64,000 nt of DNA from Streptomyces sp. WM6378 (GTDB lineage Bacteria > Actinomycetota > Actinomycetes > Streptomycetales > Streptomycetaceae). The position numbers and the translations under genes were made by a program. The number at the start of each line of letters is the position of its first letter. Positions within the stretch are counted from its first letter, which is position 1. Of this stretch, positions 46,954-55,502 are shown piece by piece. The notes under the pieces were generated by a model. It searched no databases. It was not told where the DNA came from and saw nothing but the letters and a program-made list of their open reading frames with translations. The stretch spans positions 186,001 to 250,000 of the forward strand of contig NZ_LGDD01000328.1 of NCBI RefSeq assembly GCF_001279695.1. The letters are read 5' to 3'.

Positions 46954-49494
46954 TCACTCGCGGATTCCCACGACCCCGCGGGGCCGGTTGCGCAGGACGA
47001 TCATCGCGGAGAGCAGGGTGGTGACCAGGGTCAGGGCGAAGGCGGCGGCGACCACCGTGCCGAAGATCCACGGCGAGCCCTCCGGCACCGGCGAGCCGAG
47101 CACGCTCAGGCTCAGCGGCACCAGCGTGAGGACCGCGACCAGGATCCCGAGCACGAGCCCGGCCACGGCGACCAGGATCGCCTCGACCGTCATCATGCGC
47201 AGCACCTGCCGTCGGGTCGCCCCGATGAGGCGTTGCAGCATGAACTCGCGGCGCCGCTCGGTGGTCGCGAGCACCTGCGTGTTGACCAGGGCGATGGTCG
47301 CGTAGGCGACGACCACTCCGAGCACCAGGTAGGCCATCCAGGCCTGGGTGTCGTCCTCGCTCTGGTGCACCGCGCTGACCCTGGCCCGGGGCAGCACGCT
47401 GAGCCCGGGGTGCGTCTCGGCCAGCGTCGACAGGCTGCGCTCCAACTGGGCGGGGTCCGTCCCGGGCTTCGCGGTCACCGTGATCTGCGGGACCAGACCG
47501 GCGTCGGTGTGCTGGACCAGGAGCGAGGCCGGGAGCAGCGCGGTCTCGTAACCGCGCCGGGCCTCCACGGTGGCGACCAGCTTGAGGCCGACCTCCGTGC
47601 CGTCGCCGAGCCGCATCGGGACCGTGTCGCCGAGGTGGAAGCCGCCGGCCTCGGAGGCGGGCAGCGCGACGGTGTCGCCGTGCAGGTCGTCCAGGCTGCC
47701 GGTGGTGGCGCGGAAGGCGGTGGTGCCGGTGACGCCCTCGGAGGTGACGCCCTGCATGGGCATTTCGGTGGGCTCGAAGTCGCCCTCGTCGATCTCGGAC
47801 TGCGAGGGCGGGGTCTTGGGCTCCAGGTAGCCGAGGCTGGAGATCTGGGCGGAGGCCGCGGCGACGCCGGGCTGCTTCTGGACGGTGTCCACCAGGGACA
47901 GCGGAAGACCACCGGAGACGGAGGTGACCGCGAGGTCGGCCCGCATGTTCTCGCTGAACGCCTGCTGGGAGCCGCTGGACTGGGTGGTCTGGAGGTAGAT
48001 CAGCGCGGTGGCGAGCCCGGTGGCGAGCATGACCGGCATGACCGCTCCGGCCATCCGGCCGATCCGCGCCCTCGCGTTGAGCGTGGCCAGGCGACCGGCC
48101 AGACCTGTGAACGCCCTTAGCGGCCAGTGGAGTACGGCCGTGATCACCTTGGCGAGACCGGGGCCGAGCAGTCCGAACCCGGCCGTCCACAGCATCGCCG
48201 CGGGGGTCGCCGTACTGCCAGCCATGGGGCCCGACATGTGCGCGGTGACGATGGCGAGCGCGGTGCCGCCGCCGAGGAAGAGCAGCGCGAAGATCAGTCG
48301 CGGGGCGCTGACCCACTTGCGCTGGAGGGAGGCCTCGGCGAGGGCTTCGGTGGGCCGGGTGCGGGCGGCGCCCCGGGCCGAGATGAAGGCCGCGCCAAGA
48401 GCGGTGAGCAGGGCCGCGCCCACGCCGGTGACCATGGGAATCCAGCCCGCCCGGTAGGCCAGGGTGTCGGGCACCACGTCGCCGCGGGCGAACGCTTCGA
48501 GCAGCCAGCGTCCGACGTGCGGGCCGGGGTAGCAGGCGAGGCCGGTGGCGATGGCGGCGATGAACAGGGTCTCGCCGAGGATGAGCCGGCGCAGCTGGCC
48601 GGGTGTGGTGCCGATCGCCCGCAGCAGGGCCATCTCGCGCTGGCGCTGCTGGATGGACAGGCCCGTGGTGCTGGACACCACGAACACGGTGACCATCGCG
48701 GACAGGCCGCCGAACACCGAGGCCAGGGTGACGAGTTTGGTGCCGTCGGTGATGATCGACGGGTTCTCGGCCCAGCCGCGCTTGTCGCCGGTCAGCACGG
48801 AGACCGGCCGGCCCTCGGCCGCCTTCTTGATGGCGCTGACGACCTGGCCGCGGTCGGCTCCGGGCGCGGTGAGCACGCCGATGTTGTCGAGCTTGTCGGG
48901 CCGGCCGCTGACCTGCCCGGCCGTCTGGTCGGAGAGGAAGACGGCGTCGGCTTCACCGGAGCCGGCGGCGATCCCGGAGACCTTGACCTTCTTGGCGCCG
49001 CCGTGGACGAGGAGTTGGGTCTCCTGTCCGGTGCTCAGCCCGGCCTTCGCGGCGAGCCGCGCGTCGAGCACGACCTGTCCGGGCCCGGTGGGCGCGCTGC
49101 CCTCGGTGATCCGGTACGGGGCGAGCCTGGCGGAGGACCAGCCGTGGCCGGTGACCTTGACCGGGCCGCCGGCCCGCACGACCGTGGCGTCGAAGGAGAC
49201 GTCCGGCACGGCCTCGGCGACGCCGGGCACCGCCTTGATGGCGGCGGCGAGGGAGGCGTCCAGGTGGACGCGTTCGGTGAAGACGGTCTCGCCGTGCGTG
49301 CCGGGGTGGGACTGGTCGCCGGTGACGACGATCGGCGCTGCGCCGAGCCGCCCGGGGGGCGCGGCGCTGCGCAGCCCCGTCTCGAAGAGGCCGCCGCAGC
49401 CGATCACGATCGCGGCGCCGAAGAACAGCGCGATGAACGAGGCGATGAAGCCGCCCTTGTGGAACCGCAGGGTGCGGATCGCGATGTGGATCAT
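46954..49494 (-). CDS. MacB/FtsX-type ABC transporter permease
   Basis: This 846-aa permease has two FtsX/MacB units, each with transmembrane helices around a large extracytoplasmic domain. An N-terminal signal-like helix (GGFIASFIALFFGAAIVIG) opens the protein. The FtsX motif appears twice, as REMALLRAIGTTPGQLRRL and as RREFMLQRLIGATRRQVLRM. Such permeases couple ATPase motion to efflux, or to sensing and removal of peptide antibiotics from the membrane. The start at 49494 overlaps the ATPase stop. It is the last gene of a five-gene minus-strand operon headed by the small ArsR regulator, suggesting an inducible resistance module. Confidence 0.92.
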   Translation of the reverse strand: MIHIAIRTLRFHKGGFIASFIALFFGAAIVIGCGGLFETGLRSAAPPGRLGAAPIVVTGDQSHPGTHGETVFTERVHLDASLAAAIKAVPGVAEAVPDVSFDATVVRAGGPVKVTGHGWSSARLAPYRITEGSAPTGPGQVVLDARLAAKAGLSTGQETQLLVHGGAKKVKVSGIAAGSGEADAVFLSDQTAGQVSGRPDKLDNIGVLTAPGADRGQVVSAIKKAAEGRPVSVLTGDKRGWAENPSIITDGTKLVTLASVFGGLSAMVTVFVVSSTTGLSIQQRQREMALLRAIGTTPGQLRRLILGETLFIAAIATGLACYPGPHVGRWLLEAFARGDVVPDTLAYRAGWIPMVTGVGAALLTALGAAFISARGAARTRPTEALAEASLQRKWVSAPRLIFALLFLGGGTALAIVTAHMSGPMAGSTATPAAMLWTAGFGLLGPGLAKVITAVLHWPLRAFTGLAGRLATLNARARIGRMAGAVMPVMLATGLATALIYLQTTQSSGSQQAFSENMRADLAVTSVSGGLPLSLVDTVQKQPGVAAASAQISSLGYLEPKTPPSQSEIDEGDFEPTEMPMQGVTSEGVTGTTAFRATTGSLDDLHGDTVALPASEAGGFHLGDTVPMRLGDGTEVGLKLVATVEARRGYETALLPASLLVQHTDAGLVPQITVTAKPGTDPAQLERSLSTLAETHPGLSVLPRARVSAVHQSEDDTQAWMAYLVLGVVVAYATIALVNTQVLATTERRREFMLQRLIGATRRQVLRMMTVEAILVAVAGLVLGILVAVLTLVPLSLSVLGSPVPEGSPWIFGTVVAAAFALTLVTTLLSAMIVLRNRPRGVVGIRE

Positions 49495-50291
49495 CGGGGC
49501 ACCCCGTGTCCGGCCCGGACCGCGGCGGAGTCCTGGCCCCATGCGCCAAGGCCCGTCATGCGCTCGGCGACCTGGTCGGCGGTCGGCCGATCCAGATGGC
49601 TGACGAACTGTCCGTCGGCGAGGAAGAGCACCCGGTCGGCGTGGGACGCGGCCACCGGGTCGTGGGTGACCATGACCATGGTCTGCCCGGCCTCCCGGAC
49701 GGCCTCGCGCAGCAGCATCAGGACCTCGCGGGCGGCGTAGGTGTCGAGCGCGCCGGTCGGCTCGTCCCCGAAGATCACCGCGGGCCTGGTGATCAGCGCC
49801 CGGGCGATGGCGACGCGCTGCTGCTGGCCGCCGGAGAGCTCGGCGGGCCGGTTGTTGCGGCGCTCCGCCAGGCCCACGCGCTCCAGGACCGCCTCCACGG
49901 CGGCCTTCTTGGGCCGGTGGCCCGCGAGCCGCAGCGGCAGGGACACGTTGTCGAGCACGCTCAGCGCGGGGAGCAGGTTGAACGCCTGGAAGATGAAGCC
50001 GATCCGCTCCCGGCGTAACTTCGTCAACTCCCGCTCCTTGAGCGGCGAGAGGTCCACCCCGTCGAGCAGCACCGTGCCCGAGGTCGGCCGGTCGAGGCCG
50101 GCCGCGCAGTGCAGGAAGGTGGACTTGCCTGACCCGGAGGGGCCCATCACCGCGGTGAAGGTGCCGCGCGGCAGGCCGATGGTCACCCCGTCGAGGGCCG
50201 CGACCCGGTTCTTGGAGCCGCCGTACACCTTGCGTACGGATTCGAGGCGTACGACGTCCTGATGGAACTGCGGGCTCGGCGTCCCCGTCAT
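49491..50291 (-). CDS. MacB-type ABC transporter ATPase
   Basis: This 266-aa ATPase is of the LolD/MacB (antimicrobial peptide) type. Walker A is GPSGSGKST, the Q-loop [10 protein letters not shown], the signature [15 protein letters not shown], Walker [13 protein letters not shown] and the H-loop VMVTHDP. It powers the two-unit permease encoded next, with which it overlaps (ATGA); the upstream membrane-protein gene also overlaps it. The BceA/MacB class is typical of peptide-antibiotic self-protection, which fits the cluster. Confidence 0.95.
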   Translation of the reverse strand: MTGTPSPQFHQDVVRLESVRKVYGGSKNRVAALDGVTIGLPRGTFTAVMGPSGSGKSTFLHCAAGLDRPTSGTVLLDGVDLSPLKERELTKLRRERIGFIFQAFNLLPALSVLDNVSLPLRLAGHRPKKAAVEAVLERVGLAERRNNRPAELSGGQQQRVAIARALITRPAVIFGDEPTGALDTYAAREVLMLLREAVREAGQTMVMVTHDPVAASHADRVLFLADGQFVSHLDRPTADQVAERMTGLGAWGQDSAAVRAGHGVPR

Positions 50292-51076
50292 GAGCTGTGT
50301 CCTTCGCTGAGGGAGAGCCCGGGCGGCGGGCTCGTGGATACGAGCGCCAGGGGGCCGGGCTCGGTGAGGATCCGCTTGGCCCGCGCGAGCGGGTCGGGCG
50401 GCGGGCGGAGCAGGGTGTGGGCGACGGTCAGGTGCAGCCGGGCCGCCGCGACCACGAGGTAGGAGGCGTACAGGACGAGGGCGAGGCAGACGGCCGCGAC
50501 GATCAGGGCGGCGGGCCAGCTGTCGATCCGGAACCCGGGGTCGCCGTCGTCGGGCCCGCCGATCCAGACCCCATTGGCCGAACTACCGTCCGCCTGGCGG
50601 GAGTTGACGGCCCAGAACCACAGCGGCAGCGAGACGCCGGCGAGCAGGACCAGCCACACCGTGAGCGCGAGCAGGTCGAGCAGCAGGAGGAAGGGGAACA
50701 TCAGGACCAGGCAGGCGATGTCCCGGAAGGTCACCGGGTCCCCGCAGCGGGCCTTGAGCTGGCCGACCAGACCGGGCTGCGTGGCCTCCTGGTAGGCGTA
50801 CGGGACCGGTTCGTCGACCAGGACGGCGCGGCCGCGCTCGACCTGGGCCAGGCAGCGGATCACCCAGGCCGAGCCGACGGTGAGCGCCACCGTGACGGTG
50901 AGCTGCATGAAGACGAGGCCGAGCACCACGGCGAGGGCCGCGACGGCGAACAGGGCCGGGCCCGCGAAGAGGTAACTGGCGAGGTAGCCCGTCGCGCGCC
51001 AGGGTGCGGCCGAGCACAGCATGCGTACCGGGCTGCTCCGCACGGGCAGCTTGCGGCCGGGCCTGAGCGCGATCAT
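50288..51076 (-). CDS. Multi-helix membrane protein resembling Streptomyces 'putative sensor' domains
   Basis: This 262-aa integral membrane protein has four to five hydrophobic helices (for example LFAVAALAVVLGLVFMQLTV and VLMFPFLLLLDLLALTVWLV). A loop carries RSGDPVTFRDI-like residues. The pattern APWRATGYLASYLFAG and the four-helix layout resemble the sensor domain often fused to Streptomyces histidine kinases, here as a free-standing protein. It overlaps both neighbours by ATGA within the ArsR-small protein-sensor-ATPase-permease operon, so it probably senses substrate or membrane state for the transporter. Confidence 0.7.
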   Translation of the reverse strand: MIALRPGRKLPVRSSPVRMLCSAAPWRATGYLASYLFAGPALFAVAALAVVLGLVFMQLTVTVALTVGSAWVIRCLAQVERGRAVLVDEPVPYAYQEATQPGLVGQLKARCGDPVTFRDIACLVLMFPFLLLLDLLALTVWLVLLAGVSLPLWFWAVNSRQADGSSANGVWIGGPDDGDPGFRIDSWPAALIVAAVCLALVLYASYLVVAAARLHLTVAHTLLRPPPDPLARAKRILTEPGPLALVSTSPPPGLSLSEGHSS

Positions 51077-51306
51077 CCGACGCTCCGCAGCAGGTTCTCG
51101 ATCGACTTCATCCGCTCGTCGAGCGCGCCCAGCTGGCTCTGGAGGGCCTGCTGTACGACGGGCAACTCCTCGGCCAGTTTGCGGAATTCGGCCATGGCGA
51201 CGGCGTCGGCGCGGTGCCGCAGCAGCCGGAAGTAGGCGACGACGCTGCCCGTGATCCCGCCCACGACGAGCAGGGTGATGGTGATGGTGATGACGGCGCC
51301 GGTCAT
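51073..51306 (-). CDS. Small PspB-like membrane/coiled-coil protein (paralogue 2)
   Basis: This 77-aa paralogue of the protein at 44289 has the same length, the same MTGAV start, a single N-terminal helix (ITITITLLVVGGITGSVVA), the shared [11 protein letters not shown] block and the closing helix SQLGALDERMKSIENLLRSV. The start overlaps the ArsR stop and its own stop overlaps the next gene, so it is fully embedded in the transporter operon. Two copies in one cluster, each next to a transport module, suggest an accessory transport or stress function. Confidence 0.78.
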   Translation of the reverse strand: MTGAVITITITLLVVGGITGSVVAYFRLLRHRADAVAMAEFRKLAEELPVVQQALQSQLGALDERMKSIENLLRSVG

Positions 51307-51632
51307 GCCGCGGTCCCCTTCTTCATGTTGACGGGCCCTTCCGTGTCCTGGGCCATGGCCCCGACGATCGTGGCGATGTTCACGTGCAGGTCGAACGGCG
51401 CGAGCTCGAAGTACTTCAGCGCCTTGCCGTCCGGGGAGAGTTCCAGGTTGCTGACCACCAAGTCGGCCTTCTCCAGGCGTTCCAAATGCATGTAGAGCAG
51501 CGGCCGGGACATCCCCAGGCGGCGCGCCAGCTCGCTGACGTACAGCCGTCCGCCGGCGAGTTCGGCCATGGCGCGGAGCCGTTGCCGGTGGCCCACCGCG
51601 GCGAGAACTGCCAGCAGGTCGTCGCTCGTCAT
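51303..51632 (-). CDS. ArsR-family winged-helix repressor
   Basis: This 109-aa winged-helix protein has an N-terminal helix bundle (LLAVLAAVGHRQRLRAMAEL), the recognition helix region ARRLGMSRPLLYMHLERLE and a wing (DGKALKYFEL). No metal-binding Cys motif of classic ArsR is seen, so it may sense an organic ligand. It heads the five-gene ABC operon. A dyad (TGTAAGT-N4-ACTTACA) lies 29 bp upstream of its start, and a near copy lies upstream of the MMPL gene. It is probably the repressor of both export units. Confidence 0.88.
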   Translation of the reverse strand: MTSDDLLAVLAAVGHRQRLRAMAELAGGRLYVSELARRLGMSRPLLYMHLERLEKADLVVSNLELSPDGKALKYFELAPFDLHVNIATIVGAMAQDTEGPVNMKKGTAA

Positions 51633-51660
51633 GGCTCACCCTCTCCGAACCCCCGAAGCC

Positions 51661-51678
51661 TGTAAGTTGAGACTTACA
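51661..51678. promoter_or_regulatory. 18-bp dyad operator upstream of the ArsR operon
   Basis: TGTAAGTTGAGACTTACA has perfect 7-bp arms (51661-51667 and 51672-51678). It lies 29-46 bp upstream of the ArsR start on the minus strand. A second copy with one arm mismatch is at 57722-57739. Confidence 0.7.
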
Positions 51679-51815
51679 TATGGCGGGACATGCGGTCAAG
51701 GGTAAGTCTCGGCAGTCTGGTACCCCCTCGGCCGTGAGTGTGCGGGCATGCGCGAAGGTCCGGCCCTCGGAGCAGGGACGGACCTGTGGCGCTGTTCGGA
51801 TCGGTGGTGGGACGG

Positions 51816-52340
51816 TCAGAGTTGGGACCAGGCACGGAACTGGCGCAGCCCGTACAACAGCGGGGGCAGGCCGTGCCGCCCCGTGATGAGGCGCGCCTCG
51901 CCGAAGACGGTGACGTGGTCTCCGGTGCGGTGCAGGGCGACCACGTCGCAGTCGGCGACGGTGTGCGCGTCACGGACCAGGTGCGGCCCGCCCGAGTCCG
52001 CCTCCTGCTCCCACGGGACCATGCGGAAGCGGTCCGGGTTGCCGGAGGCGAACAGCTCGGCCGTCTCCTGGGCCCCTTCGTGCAGCAGGTTCACCGCGAA
52101 GGTGCCCCGCTCCAGGATCGCTTCGAGGGTCGGGCTGCCGTCGCGCAGGCAGACCAGGAGGGTGGGTGGGCTGAGCGTGACGCTGCACACCGAGGAACAC
52201 GTCATGCCCCGCGGCGCCCCGTCGTGACCGGTGGTGGTGACCACCCCGACGCCGGTGGGGAAGCCGCTCATCATCGCGCGGAAGCGGTCGGGCGTCGCCG
52301 GGTCGGCCACCTCTTCTACGTTCATGGCGCGTTCGGTCAT
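51816..52340 (-). CDS. Flavin reductase (HpaC/PheA2-like)
   Basis: This 174-aa flavin reductase-like domain protein carries FRAMMSGFPTGVGVVTT, TCSSVCSVTLSPPTLLVCL and GTFAVNLLHEGAQETAELFA, all typical of the short-chain FMN/FAD reductase family. It should supply FADH2 to the tryptophan halogenase encoded two genes upstream on the same strand, as in other halogenase clusters. The ATG overlaps the antiporter stop (ATGA), so expression is coupled in the halogenase operon. Confidence 0.93.
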   Translation of the reverse strand: MTERAMNVEEVADPATPDRFRAMMSGFPTGVGVVTTTGHDGAPRGMTCSSVCSVTLSPPTLLVCLRDGSPTLEAILERGTFAVNLLHEGAQETAELFASGNPDRFRMVPWEQEADSGGPHLVRDAHTVADCDVVALHRTGDHVTVFGEARLITGRHGLPPLLYGLRQFRAWSQL

Positions 52341-53629
52341 CGGACACTGCTTTCTGTCGCTACGGCAAACGCCCCGGTGGTGAGGCGGCGCTCCCCCCGG
52401 TCGAGGAGATTCAGGAGCGGGCCCGTCATGGCCGTCGTCGTCAGCGCCATGACGATCAGCGCGAGGACGAGGGGGCCGGTCAGGATTCCGGAGCTCAACC
52501 CGGCCTGGATGACGATGAGTTCGGTCAGCCCACGGGTGTTCATGAGGACGGCGATCCTGCGTGCCGTCCCGGGCGGCCGCCCGCTCCGGCGCGCCCCCAG
52601 ATAGCCGCCGAGCCCCTTGCCCACGCAGGCGAGCACGACGGCCGAGGCGATCAGCAGCCACGAGGTGTCGGAGAACGAGCCGGTGAGCACGGTGATCCCG
52701 GTGACCACGAAGAACGCCGGGGCAAGGACGCTCCCCGCCCGCGAGACCGAGGTCACCGCACGCTCCCAGGGCGCGTTCTCGTCCCCCGGGATCGACAGGC
52801 CGACCAGCGCCGCGCCGAGGATCGCCGTCATCCCCAGGTGTTCCATGGCGAGCGCGACCGTGAGGGCCGCCGCGCCGAGGACCACCGCCGCGGTGCGCGG
52901 CATCCGTACGCAGGCGTTCCGGGCGGCCCGGGTGCGCAGCCCGTAGCGGACGGCAAGGGCGCACACCGCGCCGAACGCGAGCGCCCGGACCGAGTGCAGC
53001 GAGCCTTCCAGGCTTCCCTTGCCGAGGCTGATGGCGAGGGTGAGCAGCAGCCAGCCGACCGCGTCGATGACGATGGCCGCCGCCAACGCGGTCTGCCCGG
53101 CGGCCGATCGCGTCATGCCCCGGTCCGCCAGGATCCGGGCCATGACGGGTACGGCGGTGATCGACATCGACACCGCGACCATCAGAACGAAGGCCGGGAG
53201 CGGGGCGCTGCCGCGCGCCGCGCTGTCGTCGGTGACCAGGACCAGACCGGCCAGGAGCAGGCCGGTCAGCAGCGGCGGGAGCAGCGCCCCGGCCGCCACC
53301 CACAGCGTGCCTCGGCGCGGCGGCCCGCCGGATTCGGCCCCCAGCCTGTGGGCGAGGCCGACCAGGAACAGGACGAGACCGGCCTGGGAGACCAGCTTGA
53401 CCACGTCGAACACGGGCCCCGGCAGCATCGCGTCCAGAGTGTCCCGCCCGAACAGGGCGATCACGGCGGGCCCGGAGAGCAGCCCCACCACGATCTCCCC
53501 GATGACCTCGGGCTGGCGCAGCGTCCTGGCGAGGGCCCGGCCCGCCAGGGCGATCAGCAGGATGACGGCGAGCGCCACCGATGTGTGCGCCAGGCGCGGC
53601 GCATCACCGAGAAGCCTCAGCGTTTCCAT
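52337..53629 (-). CDS. CPA2-type cation:proton antiporter
   Basis: This 430-aa membrane protein has about 12 hydrophobic segments and Na+/H+ exchanger family features (GEIVVGLLSGPAVIALFGRD, AAAIVIDAVGWLLLTLAIS with the membrane Asp, NTRGLTELIVIQAGL). It probably moves Na+ or K+ against protons. It is sandwiched between the halogenase and flavin reductase genes with tight spacing. A role in ion or halide balance, or in product efflux, is possible but not shown. It is co-transcribed with the halogenase by position. Confidence 0.9.
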   Translation of the reverse strand: METLRLLGDAPRLAHTSVALAVILLIALAGRALARTLRQPEVIGEIVVGLLSGPAVIALFGRDTLDAMLPGPVFDVVKLVSQAGLVLFLVGLAHRLGAESGGPPRRGTLWVAAGALLPPLLTGLLLAGLVLVTDDSAARGSAPLPAFVLMVAVSMSITAVPVMARILADRGMTRSAAGQTALAAAIVIDAVGWLLLTLAISLGKGSLEGSLHSVRALAFGAVCALAVRYGLRTRAARNACVRMPRTAAVVLGAAALTVALAMEHLGMTAILGAALVGLSIPGDENAPWERAVTSVSRAGSVLAPAFFVVTGITVLTGSFSDTSWLLIASAVVLACVGKGLGGYLGARRSGRPPGTARRIAVLMNTRGLTELIVIQAGLSSGILTGPLVLALIVMALTTTAMTGPLLNLLDRGERRLTTGAFAVATESSVR

Positions 53630-53651
53630 TTCGCGGTCCCCCGTCGCCCGC

Positions 53652-55202
53652 TCAGTGGTGCTGGGCGAAGTACTCGTAGGCCTTGGGCAGCGTCTCGGTC
53701 AACCGCCGGGTCTTGTCGCGGATCGCCGCGAACTCCCGCTCGGCGGCGGAGGGATCGGACAGTGCGAGCGCGGGCGACGGCTTCATCTCGATTCCGCCCA
53801 TACCGAGCAGAACGCACATGTACGAGTAGGCGGGAAGCCCGTGGTAATAGGGGAAGATGCTCTCGGAGTCGGGAACCTGGGTCTTCCACATCTCCAGGCG
53901 CTCGGCGAGCGAGTCGGGAATGGCCCGGGTCTTGGTGTCGCGCCAGTACTGGGTGTCCTGCCGCTTGGCCGCGACGTAGTGCAGGACCAGGAATTCGCGG
54001 ATTCCGTCCATGACGTGGGCGATGGACCGGTTGTAGAGGACGCGCTGGTTGGGGTTCCAGTCCTCGTTCGGGAAGTTCTTCGCGATCTGCTCGATGGCGT
54101 GGTGAATGAAGAAGATTCCGGTGGATTCGAGCGGCTCGACGAATCCGCTGGAAAGTCCCACGGCCACGCAGTTGTTGACCCACGAATTGCGGCTGCGACC
54201 GATCCGCATCTTGATGTGGTTCGCGCTGACGTCGGCCGCCGCGGGGCCGACGAACTCGCGCAGGGTGCGCTCGGCGTCCTCGGGCGAGAGGTAGTCCTTG
54301 GCGTAGACGTAGCCGGTGCCGACCCGGCCCATCAGCGGAATCGTCCAGATCCAGCCGGCGTCCTGCGCGGTGGCGGTGGTGCAGGGCATGATGCCGCGCT
54401 TCTCCATGTCCATCGGGACCTGGAGGGCGACCGCGCTGTCGTTGGGCAGCGTGTCCGCGTAGGAGATGAACGGCTCGTCGAGCGCCTTGTTGATGAGCAG
54501 CGCGCGGAATCCGGTGCAGTCGATGTACAGGTCGCCGCTGATGTCGCCGTGCTCGGCGGTGGTGACGCCGCTGATCCAGCCGCGGTCGTCCAGGTTGACC
54601 TGCTTCACGTCGTCGATGATGTGCTTGACGCCGCGTTCCACCGAGTACTTCGTCAGGTACTTGGCGAGCAGCGCGGCCTCGAACTGGTAGGCGTAGGGGA
54701 ACTGGGTCTTCCCCTGGTGCTCGGACATCGTCAGGCCCTGCATCTCGTCCGCGCCCTCGTCGAAGGGCTGGTCGATGAGCGTGCCGTCGAGGCGGCGCGG
54801 GCTGAGCCCGGCGTCGATGACCGAGGCCATGACGAAGCAGTCCTTGTCGAACCGGTCCGTCGGCCCCTGCTGGAGCCACCAGTCGGTCAGCGGGAAGCCG
54901 TTGACCGAGCGCATCTGCTCGAAGGGGTGGTAGAAGTAGTGGCCCTTCTCGCGCCAGTTCTCGAACCGCACGGCGAGCTTGTACGTGGCGTTGCAGGCCG
55001 GCATCCAGTCCTTCTCCTTGAGTCCGAGGAACTCGAAGAAGTGCCGGATGTCGCTGAAGGTGGCCTCGCCCACGCCGACCGCGCCGACGTGCCCGGACTC
55101 CACGAGGGTCACGTTTATTCGGTCTCCGAACGCGGCCTTGAGGTACGAGGCCGTCATCCAACCGGCTGTGCCGCCACCCACGATCACGACTTTGTTGAGC
55201 AC
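53652..55202 (-). CDS. Flavin-dependent tryptophan halogenase
   Basis: This 516-aa FADH2-dependent halogenase has the FAD motif VVIVGGGTAGWMTASYL, the halogenase signature WIWTIP (284-289), catalytic Lys75 in NATYKLAVRFENW and Glu359 in FVEPLESTGIFF. Length and sequence pattern place it with PyrH/SttH-like enzymes that chlorinate free tryptophan at indole C5 or C6; the exact position cannot be told by eye. The flavin reductase is in the same operon. The upstream region shares an 85-bp element with trpC, linking chlorination to tryptophan supply. The start is the only ATG before the FAD motif. Confidence 0.95.
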   Translation of the reverse strand: MLNKVVIVGGGTAGWMTASYLKAAFGDRINVTLVESGHVGAVGVGEATFSDIRHFFEFLGLKEKDWMPACNATYKLAVRFENWREKGHYFYHPFEQMRSVNGFPLTDWWLQQGPTDRFDKDCFVMASVIDAGLSPRRLDGTLIDQPFDEGADEMQGLTMSEHQGKTQFPYAYQFEAALLAKYLTKYSVERGVKHIIDDVKQVNLDDRGWISGVTTAEHGDISGDLYIDCTGFRALLINKALDEPFISYADTLPNDSAVALQVPMDMEKRGIMPCTTATAQDAGWIWTIPLMGRVGTGYVYAKDYLSPEDAERTLREFVGPAAADVSANHIKMRIGRSRNSWVNNCVAVGLSSGFVEPLESTGIFFIHHAIEQIAKNFPNEDWNPNQRVLYNRSIAHVMDGIREFLVLHYVAAKRQDTQYWRDTKTRAIPDSLAERLEMWKTQVPDSESIFPYYHGLPAYSYMCVLLGMGGIEMKPSPALALSDPSAAEREFAAIRDKTRRLTETLPKAYEYFAQHH

Positions 55203-55271
55203 TGGTGACTCCTGTTCGGTAGCTCCACGAGTTTCGCCAGTGGCTCCGGCCCATTGTCTGAAACTGGTCGG

Positions 55272-55356
55272 GTGGCGCCACCGAGAAAGGACACTAGGCG
55301 GCGGTCAAATCGGCGCACAGATCATTAAGCGATGGCCGAAAGGCGCAGGTGGGGCT
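55272..55356 (-). promoter_or_regulatory. Conserved halogenase promoter element (copy 2 of 2)
   Basis: Read toward the halogenase gene are an upstream box (55333-55356), a -10-like TAGTGT (55291-55296) and the palindrome GGTGGCGCCACC (55271-55282), 70 bp from the start codon. It aligns without a gap to 19958-20042 upstream of trpC, with the palindrome-to-CTAGG distance (10 bp) and the distance to TTAAG (53 bp) identical. The sbnB promoter lies to its right. Confidence 0.6.
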
Positions 55357-55411
55357 GACCGGACGGCCAGTTGGCGCCCGTTTCGGCCGGTTCTGCGGGC
55401 ATCCAATGGGG

Positions 55412-55444
55412 CGTCAGCCCACTGTCAGCGCCGCCAAGGAGCAT
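55412..55444 (+). promoter_or_regulatory. SARP-type promoter of sbnB-sbnA
   Basis: CGTCAG (55412-55417) and TGTCAG (55423-55428) are followed after 10 bp by GAGCAT (55439-55444). This leaves a leader of about 50 nt before the sbnB start. Confidence 0.75.
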
Positions 55445-55502
55445 GAAACGCGGGGTTACCGGGTGGGAATCGCTCCGCCCGCCCGCTGCAATGGAGATTT
55501 GG

